In this document: positions 52,921 to 62,898 of the stretch, piece after piece
Position numbering within the stretch: the stretch's first letter is position 1
Layout of the letters: every line of letters starts with the position of its first letter
Assembly (NCBI RefSeq): GCF_000686845.1
Contig: NZ_JMLS01000024.1
Coordinates: forward strand, 1-64,000
Source: Paenibacillus sp. UNC451MF
GTDB taxonomy: Bacteria; Bacillota; Bacilli; Paenibacillales; NBRC-103111
Length of the DNA stretch: 64,000 nucleotides
Reading direction: 5' to 3'
Made by a program: the position numbers and the translations under genes
Notes under the pieces: model-generated
What the model was told of the DNA's origin: nothing
Seen by the model: only the letters and a program-made list of their open reading frames with translations
Databases searched by the model: none

Positions 52921-54360
52921 CTAAGCTGACGGCAGACCATAACTATCAAGAAAAGCGTTCACCATAGCGAGCGGCTCGTCATAGCCGTAATTGCGGAACG
53001 AATATCCTTTGACGACATACGGCGCCCCGTTGTAGAACATCTCGTACTGCTGGTGACGTCCGCCAAATTCAGAACCGATAATATCCCAAGCTAGCTTGAA
53101 CAGCTGCACCTTTTGCTCCGCCCTCGCAACGTTCGAGCGGATATATTGATGCATATCCCCACGGGTCTCCTGGTTTACCAGCTCTCTGTAGGACGACGGT
53201 ACTTGGAGTACTCCTCCTCCCACCAGCTCGCGCAATATGCGGATGACTGAGGAATAGATCGTATCCTGCATGCCAACAATACCGTACAAGAACCGTCCGT
53301 GCGGCCTCGCTACTCCTTGGCTATCGATGATGCATTCGTATTCGGATGCAAGCAGCATCCCCTCCACGGAAGCGGCCAAGGAAGCCAGCTCCCCAAGTCG
53401 TTCTTGTACTTGAGGGAACTTGTCAGTGCCATTCATTTCCGTGACTTTCCTTGCCACACCGATCAGAAACTTCATTTTGACGGTTAAGCGAGTTTGCGCC
53501 TGATTATTGCCAAGCACGTGTGCCGGTGTGGACAGAAACTGGGCACGTGTCGCTTCAATATTTTTATACACGAAGACATCTTTCCACGGTATAAACACAT
53601 CGTCGAACACAACGAGAGAATCGCTCTCATCGAACTGGGTGGACAGCGGATAATCGTAGGTACTCGGCTTATCCGCCGCGAAGCTTTGTCGTGCATATAG
53701 CTTCAGCCCCGGTGCATCCATCGGCACGACAAACGATATGGCGTAGTCCTCGTCCCCAGGACGCAAAGGGGTAATGCTGCTGCATAACAAATAGTTAGAT
53801 ACAGCCGAGCTCGTTCCTAGCATTTGCGATCCTCGTACGATGATTCCATCTCCTCTTTCTTCATACACACCGACCGGGAGGAACTTCTCCTCCTGTTCAT
53901 GTGCCGTTTTAGTACGGTCGATCTGCGGAGGGATGATGACATAAGTAACGAACTGATCATGATCCCTTGCGTATTGATAGAAATCGAGAACGTTCTGCGC
54001 CCTATCACCGAACACTTCCGGGTGGCTCGCAAAGCCTGACAAAAAACTGGCAACATGATCCGGGCTTCTTCCCGCAAAGCCGCAGGTCGCTTCAGCCCAA
54101 CGGGTAATCGCTTGACGGCGGTCCGCCAAATCTTCCCTGCTTCTCGGTATCATAAAGATTTTATTCGCAATGGAGCCATCCACGGTGGTGTAAGTCATCT
54201 GATTAGCCGGATTAGCTGCAATATCATACAATTTGGAAAATGATTGAACAATACCCGAGAAGGCAGGATGGGTCGTTACATCATGAACGCGTTCACCGTT
54301 AATATAGATGCAGCGGTTGTCCTTCAAAGAGTTTTCGTACTGCTTGCCGGTCCTTACCAT
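52921..54360 (-). CDS. HpaB-family flavin-dependent monooxygenase (4-hydroxyphenylacetate hydroxylase type)
   Basis: A 479-aa protein; ATG 54360 is preceded by AAGGAAG. HpaB-family features: N-terminal GKQYENSLKDNRCIYINGER, central FVVPMDAPGLKLYARQSF and DDVFIPWKDVFVY, and C-terminal GRHQQYEMFYNGAPY. These enzymes use FADH2 from a separate reductase to hydroxylate phenolic rings. No HpaC-like reductase gene is in the window. It is the last gene of an operon with UbiX, UbiD and a TRAP transporter, so it likely hydroxylates the phenol released by decarboxylation, or the imported acid. Confidence 0.9.
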   Translation of the reverse strand: MVRTGKQYENSLKDNRCIYINGERVHDVTTHPAFSGIVQSFSKLYDIAANPANQMTYTTVDGSIANKIFMIPRSREDLADRRQAITRWAEATCGFAGRSPDHVASFLSGFASHPEVFGDRAQNVLDFYQYARDHDQFVTYVIIPPQIDRTKTAHEQEEKFLPVGVYEERGDGIIVRGSQMLGTSSAVSNYLLCSSITPLRPGDEDYAISFVVPMDAPGLKLYARQSFAADKPSTYDYPLSTQFDESDSLVVFDDVFIPWKDVFVYKNIEATRAQFLSTPAHVLGNNQAQTRLTVKMKFLIGVARKVTEMNGTDKFPQVQERLGELASLAASVEGMLLASEYECIIDSQGVARPHGRFLYGIVGMQDTIYSSVIRILRELVGGGVLQVPSSYRELVNQETRGDMHQYIRSNVARAEQKVQLFKLAWDIIGSEFGGRHQQYEMFYNGAPYVVKGYSFRNYGYDEPLAMVNAFLDSYGLPSA

Positions 54361-54384
54361 CCTTTTCTTCCTTTCCAACTGGCA

Positions 54385-54957
54385 TTACTGCCCTCGGTTA
54401 CCGGAACCCCAACGTTTGACCCAATCCGGATCGTAGCCAAACTGATCGAGAACTCGACCTACCGTATGATTCACGATATCATCAATCGTTTGCGGTTTAT
54501 TGTAAAAAGCAGGCATCGGCGGAAATACCATTGCTCCTGCCAAAATAACGGTTTCCATATTTCGTACATGAATCAAATTCAGCGGGGACTCCCTTGTCAG
54601 CAAGATCAGCCTTTTACCTTCCTTCAGCATGACGTCTGCCGCTCGAGTAACCAGATCGGAAGCAAGTCCTGTTGCTACTCCGGCCAACGTTTTCATACTG
54701 CATGGAGCGATTACCATCCCGTCCACCCTAAAGGAACCAGAAGAAACACTAGCAGCCTGATTTTTGACATTATGATAAACGGAAGCCATCTTCTTCACCT
54801 GATTCAAGGAATAAGACGTTTCCATCTGAATCGTCTTCTCCCCCCATTCGCTTATAATCAAATGGGTTTCAGCCCCCAATCCATTCAATGCTTCCAATAA
54901 ACGCACACCATAGATAGCACCTGAACCTCCGGTAATGCCAATGATGATTCTTTTCAT
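54385..54957 (-). CDS. ubiX: UbiX-type flavin prenyltransferase
   Basis: A 190-aa protein. IIIGITGGSGAIYGVRLLEAL is the flavin-binding start, and VDGMVIAPCSMKTLAGVATG plus RLILLTRESPLNLIHVRNM are the family signatures. UbiX makes prenylated FMN, the cofactor of UbiD decarboxylases, so its place between UbiD and HpaB is functional. Gaps to both neighbours are 30 and 24 bases. Confidence 0.95.
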   Translation of the reverse strand: MKRIIIGITGGSGAIYGVRLLEALNGLGAETHLIISEWGEKTIQMETSYSLNQVKKMASVYHNVKNQAASVSSGSFRVDGMVIAPCSMKTLAGVATGLASDLVTRAADVMLKEGKRLILLTRESPLNLIHVRNMETVILAGAMVFPPMPAFYNKPQTIDDIVNHTVGRVLDQFGYDPDWVKRWGSGNRGQ

Positions 54958-54987
54958 TCAGGAGTCCCCCATCATTTATCTATTCGT

Positions 54988-56385
54988 TTATTTATTGCCC
55001 GGAAAATAACGGTCAACGAACTGCTGCGGCAGCTTGTCTACTACGGTGGCGTTCTGCACATACTCCGCTAGGTTAGGAATGCGGGTCACTTCGTAGTCAA
55101 ATGGCGCTGCGCTTAACGGAACCGTGCAGTCAAATCCGATCTTGGAGCCTACTCCGTTATCCGTGGACGGATCGAGCTTCGAGCCTAGTGCGCGGTGGAC
55201 GACGACAAGGTCATGCTCTGCCTGAAACCGCGTCGCCACGCACCAGTCAACCTGATCCATATCGAAAATATCGATTTCTTCGTCTACGACGATCACCTTT
55301 TTCACATCATAATGTCCTGCAAAAGCGGCAAGAATGACATTTTTAGCTTCGCCTTCATTTCGTTTTTTCATAGAAACGACCATATGAAAGCGGCATTTAC
55401 CGCCTTTGGTTAAATGTACGTTACGAACGGTGGAAACCGTATTTTTCAATGATCTCAATAGCGACGCTTCCCGCGGAATCCCTCCAAGGAGCAGGTTCTC
55501 GTCCGACCCCGCCAGGCAGGTTTGATAAATCGGATCTTTGCGATGGGTTACGCAATGGACCTCGATAACCTCTTTATCACTTTGTGCTCCGTAGTAAGCC
55601 GGGAATTCTCCGAACGGACCTTCCGGTTCACGTATCTTAGGTAAAATCTTGCCTTCGAGCACGATTTCGGCATGCACCGGCACATCGATGTTCACGGTTT
55701 TGCAGCGGACTACCGGGATTGGAGCATTTTTCAGCGCACCTGCAATTTCCATCTCATCTTGACCTAAAGGTGCAATGGCCTGGGAGGCCAGCATCAGAAT
55801 CGGATCGACTCCGATAACGATAGCGATTTCTAGAGGAAGCCCTTTTTCCTCCATTTTTTTATAGAAATTAAACGTATGTCTCGGAAGAATCAGCGCGCCA
55901 AGCCGGTTTTTGCCCGAAACCTGGAGCCTGTGAATGGATACGTTCTGGCTGCCGGACTCTGGATCGCGAACAATAGCAAGCCCTGCGCTGATATACGGCC
56001 CCGAATCTTTCTCCTGGTGAATCGGAATCGGGAACAGGCTTAACAAATCGATATCCGTATTGATAACAACCTCATGTACGGGAGCCTCTTCGCTTGAAAC
56101 CAGCTCGGTCGGCAGCGGATGGTCGATAGCCTCGAGAAACTTCGGAATCATTTCATTTTCCTTGCACCCCATAGCTTGGGCGAAATGGGAACGGGTACTT
56201 GCAATGCCGGCCACAGCGGAAGTGGTGTAGCCCGAAATTTTCGGGAAGAACACCGGCTTCACACCGTCATATTGCTTGGTCAAAGCGGCAAGCTCGAACT
56301 CCGTTGATACATGTTTGTCCACTACCGCCAATTGATCGGACTCGTTCATAAATTGCAACCAGGATCTCAAACTATTAGCCTTCAT
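54988..56385 (-). CDS. ubiD: UbiD-family prFMN-dependent decarboxylase
   Basis: A 465-aa protein. The start at 56385 is chosen because GGAGGCGG lies 8 bases upstream and TAAGATG couples it to the transporter stop; a longer start exists. Motifs: VSIHRLQVSGKNRLGALI, REPEGPFGEFPAYYG (the conserved E-x-P-F-G-E site), and KKVIVVDEEIDIFDMDQVDW with the conserved acidic residues. UbiD enzymes reversibly decarboxylate aromatic acids such as 4-hydroxybenzoate, vanillate or protocatechuate. The substrate is not fixed by sequence. Confidence 0.94.
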   Translation of the reverse strand: MKANSLRSWLQFMNESDQLAVVDKHVSTEFELAALTKQYDGVKPVFFPKISGYTTSAVAGIASTRSHFAQAMGCKENEMIPKFLEAIDHPLPTELVSSEEAPVHEVVINTDIDLLSLFPIPIHQEKDSGPYISAGLAIVRDPESGSQNVSIHRLQVSGKNRLGALILPRHTFNFYKKMEEKGLPLEIAIVIGVDPILMLASQAIAPLGQDEMEIAGALKNAPIPVVRCKTVNIDVPVHAEIVLEGKILPKIREPEGPFGEFPAYYGAQSDKEVIEVHCVTHRKDPIYQTCLAGSDENLLLGGIPREASLLRSLKNTVSTVRNVHLTKGGKCRFHMVVSMKKRNEGEAKNVILAAFAGHYDVKKVIVVDEEIDIFDMDQVDWCVATRFQAEHDLVVVHRALGSKLDPSTDNGVGSKIGFDCTVPLSAAPFDYEVTRIPNLAEYVQNATVVDKLPQQFVDRYFPGNK

Positions 56386-56386
56386 C

Positions 56387-58270
56387 TTATACGCCGCCTC
56401 CATCATGAGATAGTACTTGTTTTACCTGCGGTTTTTTGTACTTTTGATACATGCATAATACAATCAGCGCCACCAGACCGACAACACTGGATATAACCTC
56501 AGGAACAATCATACAGATCGAAACAATGTAGAAGCATAATCGGATAACTATATTCATATCACGGAATAGATAGCCGACAACGGCCGCGCACAGTGCAAAA
56601 ATCCCCGCGCAAGTGAAGAAGACAGCCCACACGATATGCTTCCAATCACCGATTAATAGCAATTCAGGACTCATAATAAAGGCAAACGGAATGAGCAGTA
56701 CCGGAATACCGTAGTAAAAAGCGACAAAGCCCGTTTGGAACGGCTTCGTTCCTGCGATTCCTGCAGCGCTGTAACTGGCTAGTGCGACAGGCGGCGTAAT
56801 CATAGACAAGCAAGCCAAGTAGAATACGAACATGTGGGCCGTCATTTTCTCAACCCCGAACTGCTGCAGTGCTGGAGCCATCAATACCGCCGCCATTATG
56901 TAAGCCGAAGTCGTCGGCATCCCCATGCCCAGAATAATGCAGGCAAGACATACCAACAGTAAGCTGATCACATAATTACCCATCGAGAACTGGATAATTA
57001 AGCTCGTGAATTTCAAACCAAGCCCGGAGTAGACGATAACCCCTACAATAATACCGGCTACAGCACACGGAATAGCAACTTGAATCGATTGCTTAGCTCC
57101 GCTTTCCAGTGCTTCGAATATTTTCACGATCGTAAATCGGGTATTTTTACGGATAAAGCTTGTTATAACAATAACTACGATAGACCAGAAGGCCGCTTTT
57201 TGAAGCGTAAAGCCGACGAAAATAAGCACCACCAACAAAGCCAAAGGAATAAGCAGGTGCAGCCTGTTCAAAATTTCCTTTTTCTCCACGGCATGCTCGT
57301 CTTCAACCTCGCTTTTGCCCATGCCTTCTTTTCTCGCTTTAAGGTCCACCATCACGTAAACAGATAAATAGTACAGAATAGCAGGAATTAACGCAGCCAA
57401 ACATACGGCGCTGTACTTAACCCCCAGCATGTCCGCCATAATAAAAGCCGCTGCGCCCATAATAGGTGGCAGGATCTGCCCCCCTGTTGAAGCTAATGCT
57501 TCTACAGAAGCAGCGAACATGCCCGTATAACCGGATTTTCTCATCAGTGGAATGGTAAAAATCCCAACGCTCGCAACGTTAGCGGCTGCACTCCCGCTGA
57601 TCGTCCCCATCAAGCTGCTCGCAACTACGGCTGCTTTGGCAGGTCCGCCCACCGTTCTACGCGTAATGGTGTGGGCAATATCAATGAACAGCTTCCCACC
57701 CCCTGATATTTCCAGAAAAGCTCCGAACAATATAAAGTAGAACACGAAATCTACGGATACCCCGATTGGAGAACCGAATATCCCATCTACAGAAAGGAAC
57801 TGCAGATCTACCATCTCTGTAAAGTTCATTCCACGGTGCTGCAGAAGACCAGACAAGCTTGGGCCAAAGAAACCGTATAGTATAAACCCAACAGCCAGTA
57901 ATGTCATTGCGTAGCCAACCGTTCGTCTGGAAGCTTCCAGCAGCAAGAGAACGGTCAGAACCCCAATGATCCAGTCCATTGAAGTGATGTCGTCTACGTA
58001 CGGAATTCGGGAATTCAACCGTTCGCTGGAAAATGCGATATAAAAGCCTGGAATTAACCCAAGTACGGAAAGCGAGTAGTTATATACCTTGGACAACGTA
58101 CTGGTATGTTCTTTCTTTGCATTGAACAAGCAAAAGGTTAAAGCAAGAGCGAAGCCAACATGGATCGCTCTTTGGGTGACGCTAGGAAAGCTGCCGAAAC
58201 TGGCTGTGTATAACTGGAATACGGACCATGCGATAGCAATAAGTGATGGCAAACTTAAAAATTTTTTCAT
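56387..58270 (-). CDS. TRAP transporter permease, fused small and large membrane subunits
   Basis: A 627-aa protein with about 17 hydrophobic segments. The C-terminal large part shows the TRAP motifs MGTISGSAAANVASVG and GMGMPTTSAYIMAAVL typical of the DctM-like 4TM/12TM fusion used with TAXI-type receptors. It imports an organic acid using a sodium or proton gradient. The stop overlaps the start of ubiD (TAAGATG), so expression is tied to the decarboxylase. Confidence 0.93.
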   Translation of the reverse strand: MKKFLSLPSLIAIAWSVFQLYTASFGSFPSVTQRAIHVGFALALTFCLFNAKKEHTSTLSKVYNYSLSVLGLIPGFYIAFSSERLNSRIPYVDDITSMDWIIGVLTVLLLLEASRRTVGYAMTLLAVGFILYGFFGPSLSGLLQHRGMNFTEMVDLQFLSVDGIFGSPIGVSVDFVFYFILFGAFLEISGGGKLFIDIAHTITRRTVGGPAKAAVVASSLMGTISGSAAANVASVGIFTIPLMRKSGYTGMFAASVEALASTGGQILPPIMGAAAFIMADMLGVKYSAVCLAALIPAILYYLSVYVMVDLKARKEGMGKSEVEDEHAVEKKEILNRLHLLIPLALLVVLIFVGFTLQKAAFWSIVVIVITSFIRKNTRFTIVKIFEALESGAKQSIQVAIPCAVAGIIVGVIVYSGLGLKFTSLIIQFSMGNYVISLLLVCLACIILGMGMPTTSAYIMAAVLMAPALQQFGVEKMTAHMFVFYLACLSMITPPVALASYSAAGIAGTKPFQTGFVAFYYGIPVLLIPFAFIMSPELLLIGDWKHIVWAVFFTCAGIFALCAAVVGYLFRDMNIVIRLCFYIVSICMIVPEVISSVVGLVALIVLCMYQKYKKPQVKQVLSHDGGGV

Positions 58271-58295
58271 ATGGCATTGTCCTCTCTTCCAATTA

Positions 58296-59357
58296 TTATT
58301 TTAGCAGTCCCTTTTCCTTGAAATATTTCTCAGCCCCCGGATGCAGCGGAACGTTTACACTTGCCGGATCCATTGCCTTTGCAGGGTCGAAGTCTTTTAA
58401 TGCATCATGCGCGTTAACCAGCTTCTCTTTATTTTCCATGATGGTTTTGGTGATGTTGTAAGCAAGCTCTTCGTTCAAGCCGATGGTCGTCAAGATCATG
58501 CTGGAGAAGCCGATGGTCGGCACGTCTGCTGCTTGTCCTTTATAGGAGTCTTTAGGCAAAGTGGCTGCTTGGTAACCCATTTTCTTGAACTTATCGACTA
58601 CATCGTTCTCCATGGGTACGAAAGCAATGGGAGTATGTACAGCAATTTCACTGATGGTTGGGTGTCCTTTAGGCATAACGAGAATGTGAAGATCGGCTTC
58701 ACCGTTTTGGAAAGCGGTTTGAATAACGTCGTTGGAGGTCAGCTCCACTTTTCCGCCGAATTTCTTCACGCTGTCATAAGTTAGGCCATAAGCTTCAAGT
58801 ACCTGTCTGGTTGCAAATTCCGCCAAGCTTCCTTTGGTATTGGTGTAAATGCGAGCAGGGAGCTTTTTGTCTGCAATATCCTTAATGGATTTCACTCCGT
58901 TTTTCTCAACGAACGATTTGGATGCGACAAGCCCTACATAATATTGGTCCATCGAGCCTACAAGTGCCCGCAAGTCCTGTTGTTTGTCGGTATAAGCGAT
59001 GTTGCCTTCATAAGCCCATTTGCTTGTAATACTGAAGGATAATGCCATATCTGCTTTTTTATCCTTCAACATGGTCGCATTTCCTACCCCGCCTGAGAAC
59101 GGAAGTACGTCTACGGTCGAATTTTTGAGTACAGGACGCATTAATTCTGCGATGGATGCACCATATACATACCATGCGCTGCCCTGTGTATTCGTCGCAA
59201 ATTTAATATTTGCTGGAACTGTGCTGCTAGGAGTCGATGCTGCAGGTGCTGCTGCAGGTGATTTCGCTCCACCACCATTGGTGCCGCAACCCATTGTGGC
59301 TACTAACATTAAACTTAATACACTTGCTGTCATAGAGCGCTTGTTGAACAATTTCAT
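58296..59357 (-). CDS. TAXI-family TRAP solute receptor (lipoprotein)
   Basis: A 353-aa precursor; GGAGGG lies 5-6 bases before ATG 59357. The signal peptide ends with a lipobox (ATMGC, Cys at residue 24), and a Pro/Ala-rich linker follows. The mature domain has the TAXI features GSAWYVYGASIAELMRP, GGVGNATMLKDKKADMALSF and YTNTKGSLAEFATRQVLEAYG. It captures the substrate outside the membrane and passes it to the fused permease 25 bases downstream. TAXI receptors often bind aromatic or dicarboxylic acids. Confidence 0.93.
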   Translation of the reverse strand: MKLFNKRSMTASVLSLMLVATMGCGTNGGGAKSPAAAPAASTPSSTVPANIKFATNTQGSAWYVYGASIAELMRPVLKNSTVDVLPFSGGVGNATMLKDKKADMALSFSITSKWAYEGNIAYTDKQQDLRALVGSMDQYYVGLVASKSFVEKNGVKSIKDIADKKLPARIYTNTKGSLAEFATRQVLEAYGLTYDSVKKFGGKVELTSNDVIQTAFQNGEADLHILVMPKGHPTISEIAVHTPIAFVPMENDVVDKFKKMGYQAATLPKDSYKGQAADVPTIGFSSMILTTIGLNEELAYNITKTIMENKEKLVNAHDALKDFDPAKAMDPASVNVPLHPGAEKYFKEKGLLK

Positions 59358-59405
59358 AATATCCCTCCATATGTCAAATTGGTTCATTTAATCAAAATGC
59401 CTCCA

Positions 59406-59750
59406 TTACTTCGCGTAATAGCGAACCTCAAACGTTTTGCAGCCGTTAGGTGAAATCCAAGGTCCATGCTTCATTCCAGGAGGTCTGCATGCAACCATAC
59501 CCGCCGTAAATTCCTGATTCAGACTTAAATCAATGATGGAACCTTCGATAATATAGAGCTCTTCCCAGAAATCATGAATCTGTACCCCGTTAGGAGTCGT
59601 ATCCGTATTCGGTGCAAAAATGAGAATGCGTGTTGCCACCCCCGAATCAGAATCCTTTGCTATCACTCTTTCTGTCAGGCCCTCCACTGCACTAAAAGGC
59701 TTCTCCTCAAATAGGCGAAAATCCGTAAATTCCAACTCCGGCTTTGCCAA
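59406..59750 (-). CDS. Small cupin protein of the aromatic-acid operon
   Basis: A 114-aa single-domain cupin. Motif 1 is IHDFWEELYIIEGSIIDLS and motif 2 is PPGMKHGPWISPNGCKTFEV. The first gene of the operon, 48 bases upstream of the TAXI receptor. It may be a ring-cleaving or tautomerising enzyme or a ligand sensor; its size fits small aromatic-pathway cupins. A palindrome, likely the operator, lies upstream. Confidence 0.8.
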   Translation of the reverse strand: MAKPELEFTDFRLFEEKPFSAVEGLTERVIAKDSDSGVATRILIFAPNTDTTPNGVQIHDFWEELYIIEGSIIDLSLNQEFTAGMVACRPPGMKHGPWISPNGCKTFEVRYYAK

Positions 59751-59864
59751 CTTCCATCTCTCCTCTCATTCATGAATATCTTTCTGCAAAGAGTTCTAGC
59801 AGCTCACCCCCAGCACGAAATAAACTGTATTTTCCAAATTATCTAAATATTCTGTATTCCGTGT

Positions 59865-59884
59865 TGTGTATACATTAATACACA
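59865..59884. promoter_or_regulatory. Palindrome upstream of the aromatic-acid operon (candidate GntR operator)
   Basis: TGTGTATacattaATACACA is a perfect 7-bp dyad 115 bases before the cupin start, between it and the GntR gene. FCD-type GntR proteins bind such short dyads with GTATAC-like cores. Confidence 0.6.
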
Positions 59885-59919
59885 GTACCCCGTTTATAAA
59901 AGCGCTTCCATTTATATAT

Positions 59920-60570
59920 TTACCGGATAGATTCTTTAGTTCTCTGCAAATGTTCAATCATTGTTAGGACCGCTGAATCCGGTTTTCGCTGCTCCAGAGT
60001 GGAAATGATTTTCAAATGCTCCATCAGCACTTCCTGCATCCGATTGCTTTTTTTCACCGCTTTAAGCCCAATTAACTGGGATAAGTTATGAAAGTTCAGC
60101 AGAGTCTGCTCTATTAATTCGAAACCTGCAAAATGAATCAACGTGCTGTGAAACTGCTGATCCAGATGAATAAATCTGACATCGTCATTTTCGAACATCG
60201 CCTTCTCCTGCTGCTTACAGCTGCGTTTTAATTGCTCCAACTGCTGCTCAGTGATCGTCTCAGCCAGACTTTTAATCACTTCGCTCTCAACAGACGTCCT
60301 TACAAGAAAAATTTGCTCGATTTCACTTTCTGTTACTGTACGAATCGTCATTCCTTTGCGGGGAATGGAAGTGATCAAGCCCTCTTTCATCAAATCAAGC
60401 AGCGCTTCGCGAACCGGAGTTCTGGATGTGTTTAATGAATCAGCTAGCTGTACTTCGGTAAAAATTTCCTTTGATGAAATATATCCGTTAAGGATTACCT
60501 TCTTGATCTCGTTGTAGGCTCGTTCTTTTGTTGTCGTATGTTTAACGATGGGATTCATATTAAATTTCAT
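59920..60570 (-). CDS. GntR-family regulator, FCD (FadR/VanR) type
   Basis: A 216-aa protein; ATG 60570 follows GAGGAG at 9 bases. The winged helix is RAYNEIKKVILNGYISSKEI, ADSLNTSRTPVREALLDLMK and EGLITSIPRKGMTI, and the C-terminal helical FCD domain (about 90-216) contains the metal-site pattern FIHLDQQFHSTLIHFAG and a further His. Ligands are usually the pathway substrate. Located directly upstream of the aromatic-acid operon, so it most likely represses it. Confidence 0.92.
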   Translation of the reverse strand: MKFNMNPIVKHTTTKERAYNEIKKVILNGYISSKEIFTEVQLADSLNTSRTPVREALLDLMKEGLITSIPRKGMTIRTVTESEIEQIFLVRTSVESEVIKSLAETITEQQLEQLKRSCKQQEKAMFENDDVRFIHLDQQFHSTLIHFAGFELIEQTLLNFHNLSQLIGLKAVKKSNRMQEVLMEHLKIISTLEQRKPDSAVLTMIEHLQRTKESIR

Positions 60571-60633
60571 GATCAACATCTCCTCATATCTGGTTGTCTC
60601 ATCCAAATATTTCATTTATTTCATGTACACATG

Positions 60634-60648
60634 ATACGTGATACGTAT
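60634..60648. promoter_or_regulatory. Dyad before the GntR gene
   Basis: ATACG-TGATA-CGTAT is a 5-bp inverted repeat about 64 bases upstream of the GntR ATG, next to GTACAC; possibly an autoregulatory site. Confidence 0.3.
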
Positions 60649-60720
60649 TGGACGGTCAACATTTTTATGAGAATTTTCTCCTATAAAATCCCATTTTATG
60701 GCATTTATTGATAGAGAGAT

Positions 60721-60748
60721 GTGGGTCTATCTTATTCAGATAGCCCAC
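60721..60748. terminator. Hairpin after the chemoreceptor gene
   Basis: GTGGGtCTATC (60721-60731) pairs with GATAGCCCAC (60739-60748) with one bulge. The T-run follows on the plus strand, so it is only a weak candidate terminator for the minus-strand receptor gene. Confidence 0.4.
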
Positions 60749-60791
60749 TCCATTTTTAACTATTTGAACATTTTCAAGGAGCGGTGTTTGT

Positions 60792-62822
60792 CTAGATTTT
60801 GAAGTGACCGATAAGTCCTTGCAGATCTTGTGCCATCTTGCTCAGATCGCCTGCGCTTGCGGTAATTTCCTCCATGGAAGCCATTTGTTTCTGTGCAGAG
60901 GACGATACGTCTTGGGCAAGTCCGGTTGATTCCTTGGCAATGTTCGCGGACTCATCCAGCGAAGCGGACACTTCCTCTGTTCCGGCTGCAATTTCCTCGG
61001 CGACAGCAGATATTTCTTGCACTTGGTTCGCCACTTCCTGAGCTGCTCTATAGATGAGGTTAAACGTTTCTCCCGCATCAGCCACGACCTGAATGCCTGT
61101 CTCTACTTCTCTTGCATTTTCATTCATAGCTTCAACCGCAAGAACCGTATCGTCTCGAACCTCTCGAATTAATGCTGTGATTTCGTTGGCGGATTGAGCG
61201 GATTGCTCAGCCAGCTTTCTGACTTCCTGTGCGACTACAGCAAATCCACGCCCTTGCTCCCCGGCACGTGCAGCCTCAATGGCTGCGTTCAATGCGAGCA
61301 GATTCGTTTGCGAGGAAATTTCCGTTATCAGTTTAACAATATCACCAATTTCCTGCGACTTCGCATCTAATCGATTAATGACAGAGGTACATTCACTGAC
61401 CTTAACGTGGATATTGTCCATCTGATACGATATTTTCTCTACCGTTTCTTTCCCTTTTTCCGATTCATCCGAGGTTTTAATTGCACTCTCCGCCATTACG
61501 GAGGTTCCTTGAGCAATACGCTGCACCCCTGAGGCCATTTCTTCCATCGCGTTCGCGCTTTGCAAAGCGCCATGAGCCTGAACGTCTGCACCCTCTGCTA
61601 CCTTCTGTATCGATTGAGCTATCTGTTGAGAAGCGACAGAGTTCTGATCCGCACTAGCTGACAGCTCCTCGAAAGTGGCGGCAAGCTGTTCAGAATTAAG
61701 GGAAACTTGCCCGATCAAAGTTCTTAAATTTTCCGTCATGGTGTTAAAGTCGCTTGCCAGCTGTCCTACCTCATTGCGTGCACGCACCTTCAGCTGCTGC
61801 TTCAAATCTCCCTGCGCCAATTGGTTCATGGCTTGTCCTACTTGAATTATTCCTTGAGACATCGTTGTACCCAACCACAAGGCAATAGCTATCCCAACTA
61901 TCATGATGATGAGTCCGATCAGGAGTGTCCGAAGCCACATGCTATCCAATGACTCAGTAAACTCGGAATAAGGTGCGGTTACGACAAGCTTCCATACGCT
62001 ATCCGGAATTTGGCGGGCACCGACCAAATGATTGGAGTTATCTTCTTCAATATAGCCAATGAACGGCTCCTGCATTTGTAAAAAATGCTCGTAAGCTGTT
62101 TTTTGCTCAGGTGTCGCTGCCGTATCCAAAATATTTTCCGTCAACACCTTACTGGCATCCGGATGAGCCAAAATGTCTCCTTTATCATTAACCATGTAGG
62201 CATATCCGCTTTTGCCGAACTGAATGCGCTGCACGATAGCTGCAATTTGTTCTCGGCCGATCGCTCCGGTAATGACACCTGTAACCGTGCCGTTAGCATC
62301 ACGAATAGGAGCAGCGACATTCATAATCATGCTGTTGTCGGCTTTGGATATAATCGGTTCACTGATTAACGTCTTCCCGGTTAATGCAATCTGATAGTAG
62401 TCCCGGGAGCTGATGTCGAACTTCGTTCCCAACGCTTTTTTCTCAATCTGCTGTCCTTGTCCTTTGGTATCAAAAAGAGAAAAGCGTAAGAAATCGGAGT
62501 TTCTTGATAAATAACCCTGTAGTACTCCAACCCGTTCGTCAAAAGAATTCCCGTTAACAAAAGAGGGCAGGCCGGTAATACCATTCATTTCCGCCGTCAC
62601 CCTATCCCGCCATTGGGTAATCAGCTGTGCGTTTAATTCCAGCTGCTGATTGACGTTCAATTCAATATCTTGCTTCAGCATATCCGATGACGACTTGTAC
62701 ATAAAACCGCCTACGACAGCCACCGTTACAAAAATAACAGCAATAACAGCAAGCATCAGCTGCAGCTTGAAGCTTCTCCAAGATTGAGACTGAAAAATAG
62801 CCGTGAATCGTTTCGTATTCAT
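60792..62822 (-). CDS. Methyl-accepting chemotaxis protein (dCache + HAMP + MA)
   Basis: A 676-aa membrane receptor; GAGGAG lies 6 bases before ATG 62822. TM1 is about 18-42 ([20 protein letters not shown]). The extracellular dCache sensor is about 45-300 ([39 protein letters not shown]). TM2 is about 305-328. A HAMP linker follows ([17 protein letters not shown]). The signalling domain peaks at the hairpin [20 protein letters not shown] (about 525) with CheA/CheW-binding residues. It directs motility. Its leader carries a c-di-GMP riboswitch and terminator, so its level depends on c-di-GMP. Confidence 0.95.
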   Translation of the reverse strand: MNTKRFTAIFQSQSWRSFKLQLMLAVIAVIFVTVAVVGGFMYKSSSDMLKQDIELNVNQQLELNAQLITQWRDRVTAEMNGITGLPSFVNGNSFDERVGVLQGYLSRNSDFLRFSLFDTKGQGQQIEKKALGTKFDISSRDYYQIALTGKTLISEPIISKADNSMIMNVAAPIRDANGTVTGVITGAIGREQIAAIVQRIQFGKSGYAYMVNDKGDILAHPDASKVLTENILDTAATPEQKTAYEHFLQMQEPFIGYIEEDNSNHLVGARQIPDSVWKLVVTAPYSEFTESLDSMWLRTLLIGLIIMIVGIAIALWLGTTMSQGIIQVGQAMNQLAQGDLKQQLKVRARNEVGQLASDFNTMTENLRTLIGQVSLNSEQLAATFEELSASADQNSVASQQIAQSIQKVAEGADVQAHGALQSANAMEEMASGVQRIAQGTSVMAESAIKTSDESEKGKETVEKISYQMDNIHVKVSECTSVINRLDAKSQEIGDIVKLITEISSQTNLLALNAAIEAARAGEQGRGFAVVAQEVRKLAEQSAQSANEITALIREVRDDTVLAVEAMNENAREVETGIQVVADAGETFNLIYRAAQEVANQVQEISAVAEEIAAGTEEVSASLDESANIAKESTGLAQDVSSSAQKQMASMEEITASAGDLSKMAQDLQGLIGHFKI

Positions 62823-62844
62823 ATTCCGCTCCTCTGAAGTTAAT

Positions 62845-62873
62845 AAAAAATGGCTATTCAAATTTGAATAGCC
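62845..62873 (-). terminator. Intrinsic terminator in the chemoreceptor leader
   Basis: On the minus strand a near-perfect stem GGCTATTCAA/TTGAATAGCC (62852-62873) is followed by a run of six T (62845-62850). It lies between the riboswitch aptamer and the receptor start, acting as expression platform. Confidence 0.88.
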
Positions 62874-62898
62874 AAAATATACAAACATCCTCTGTTTT

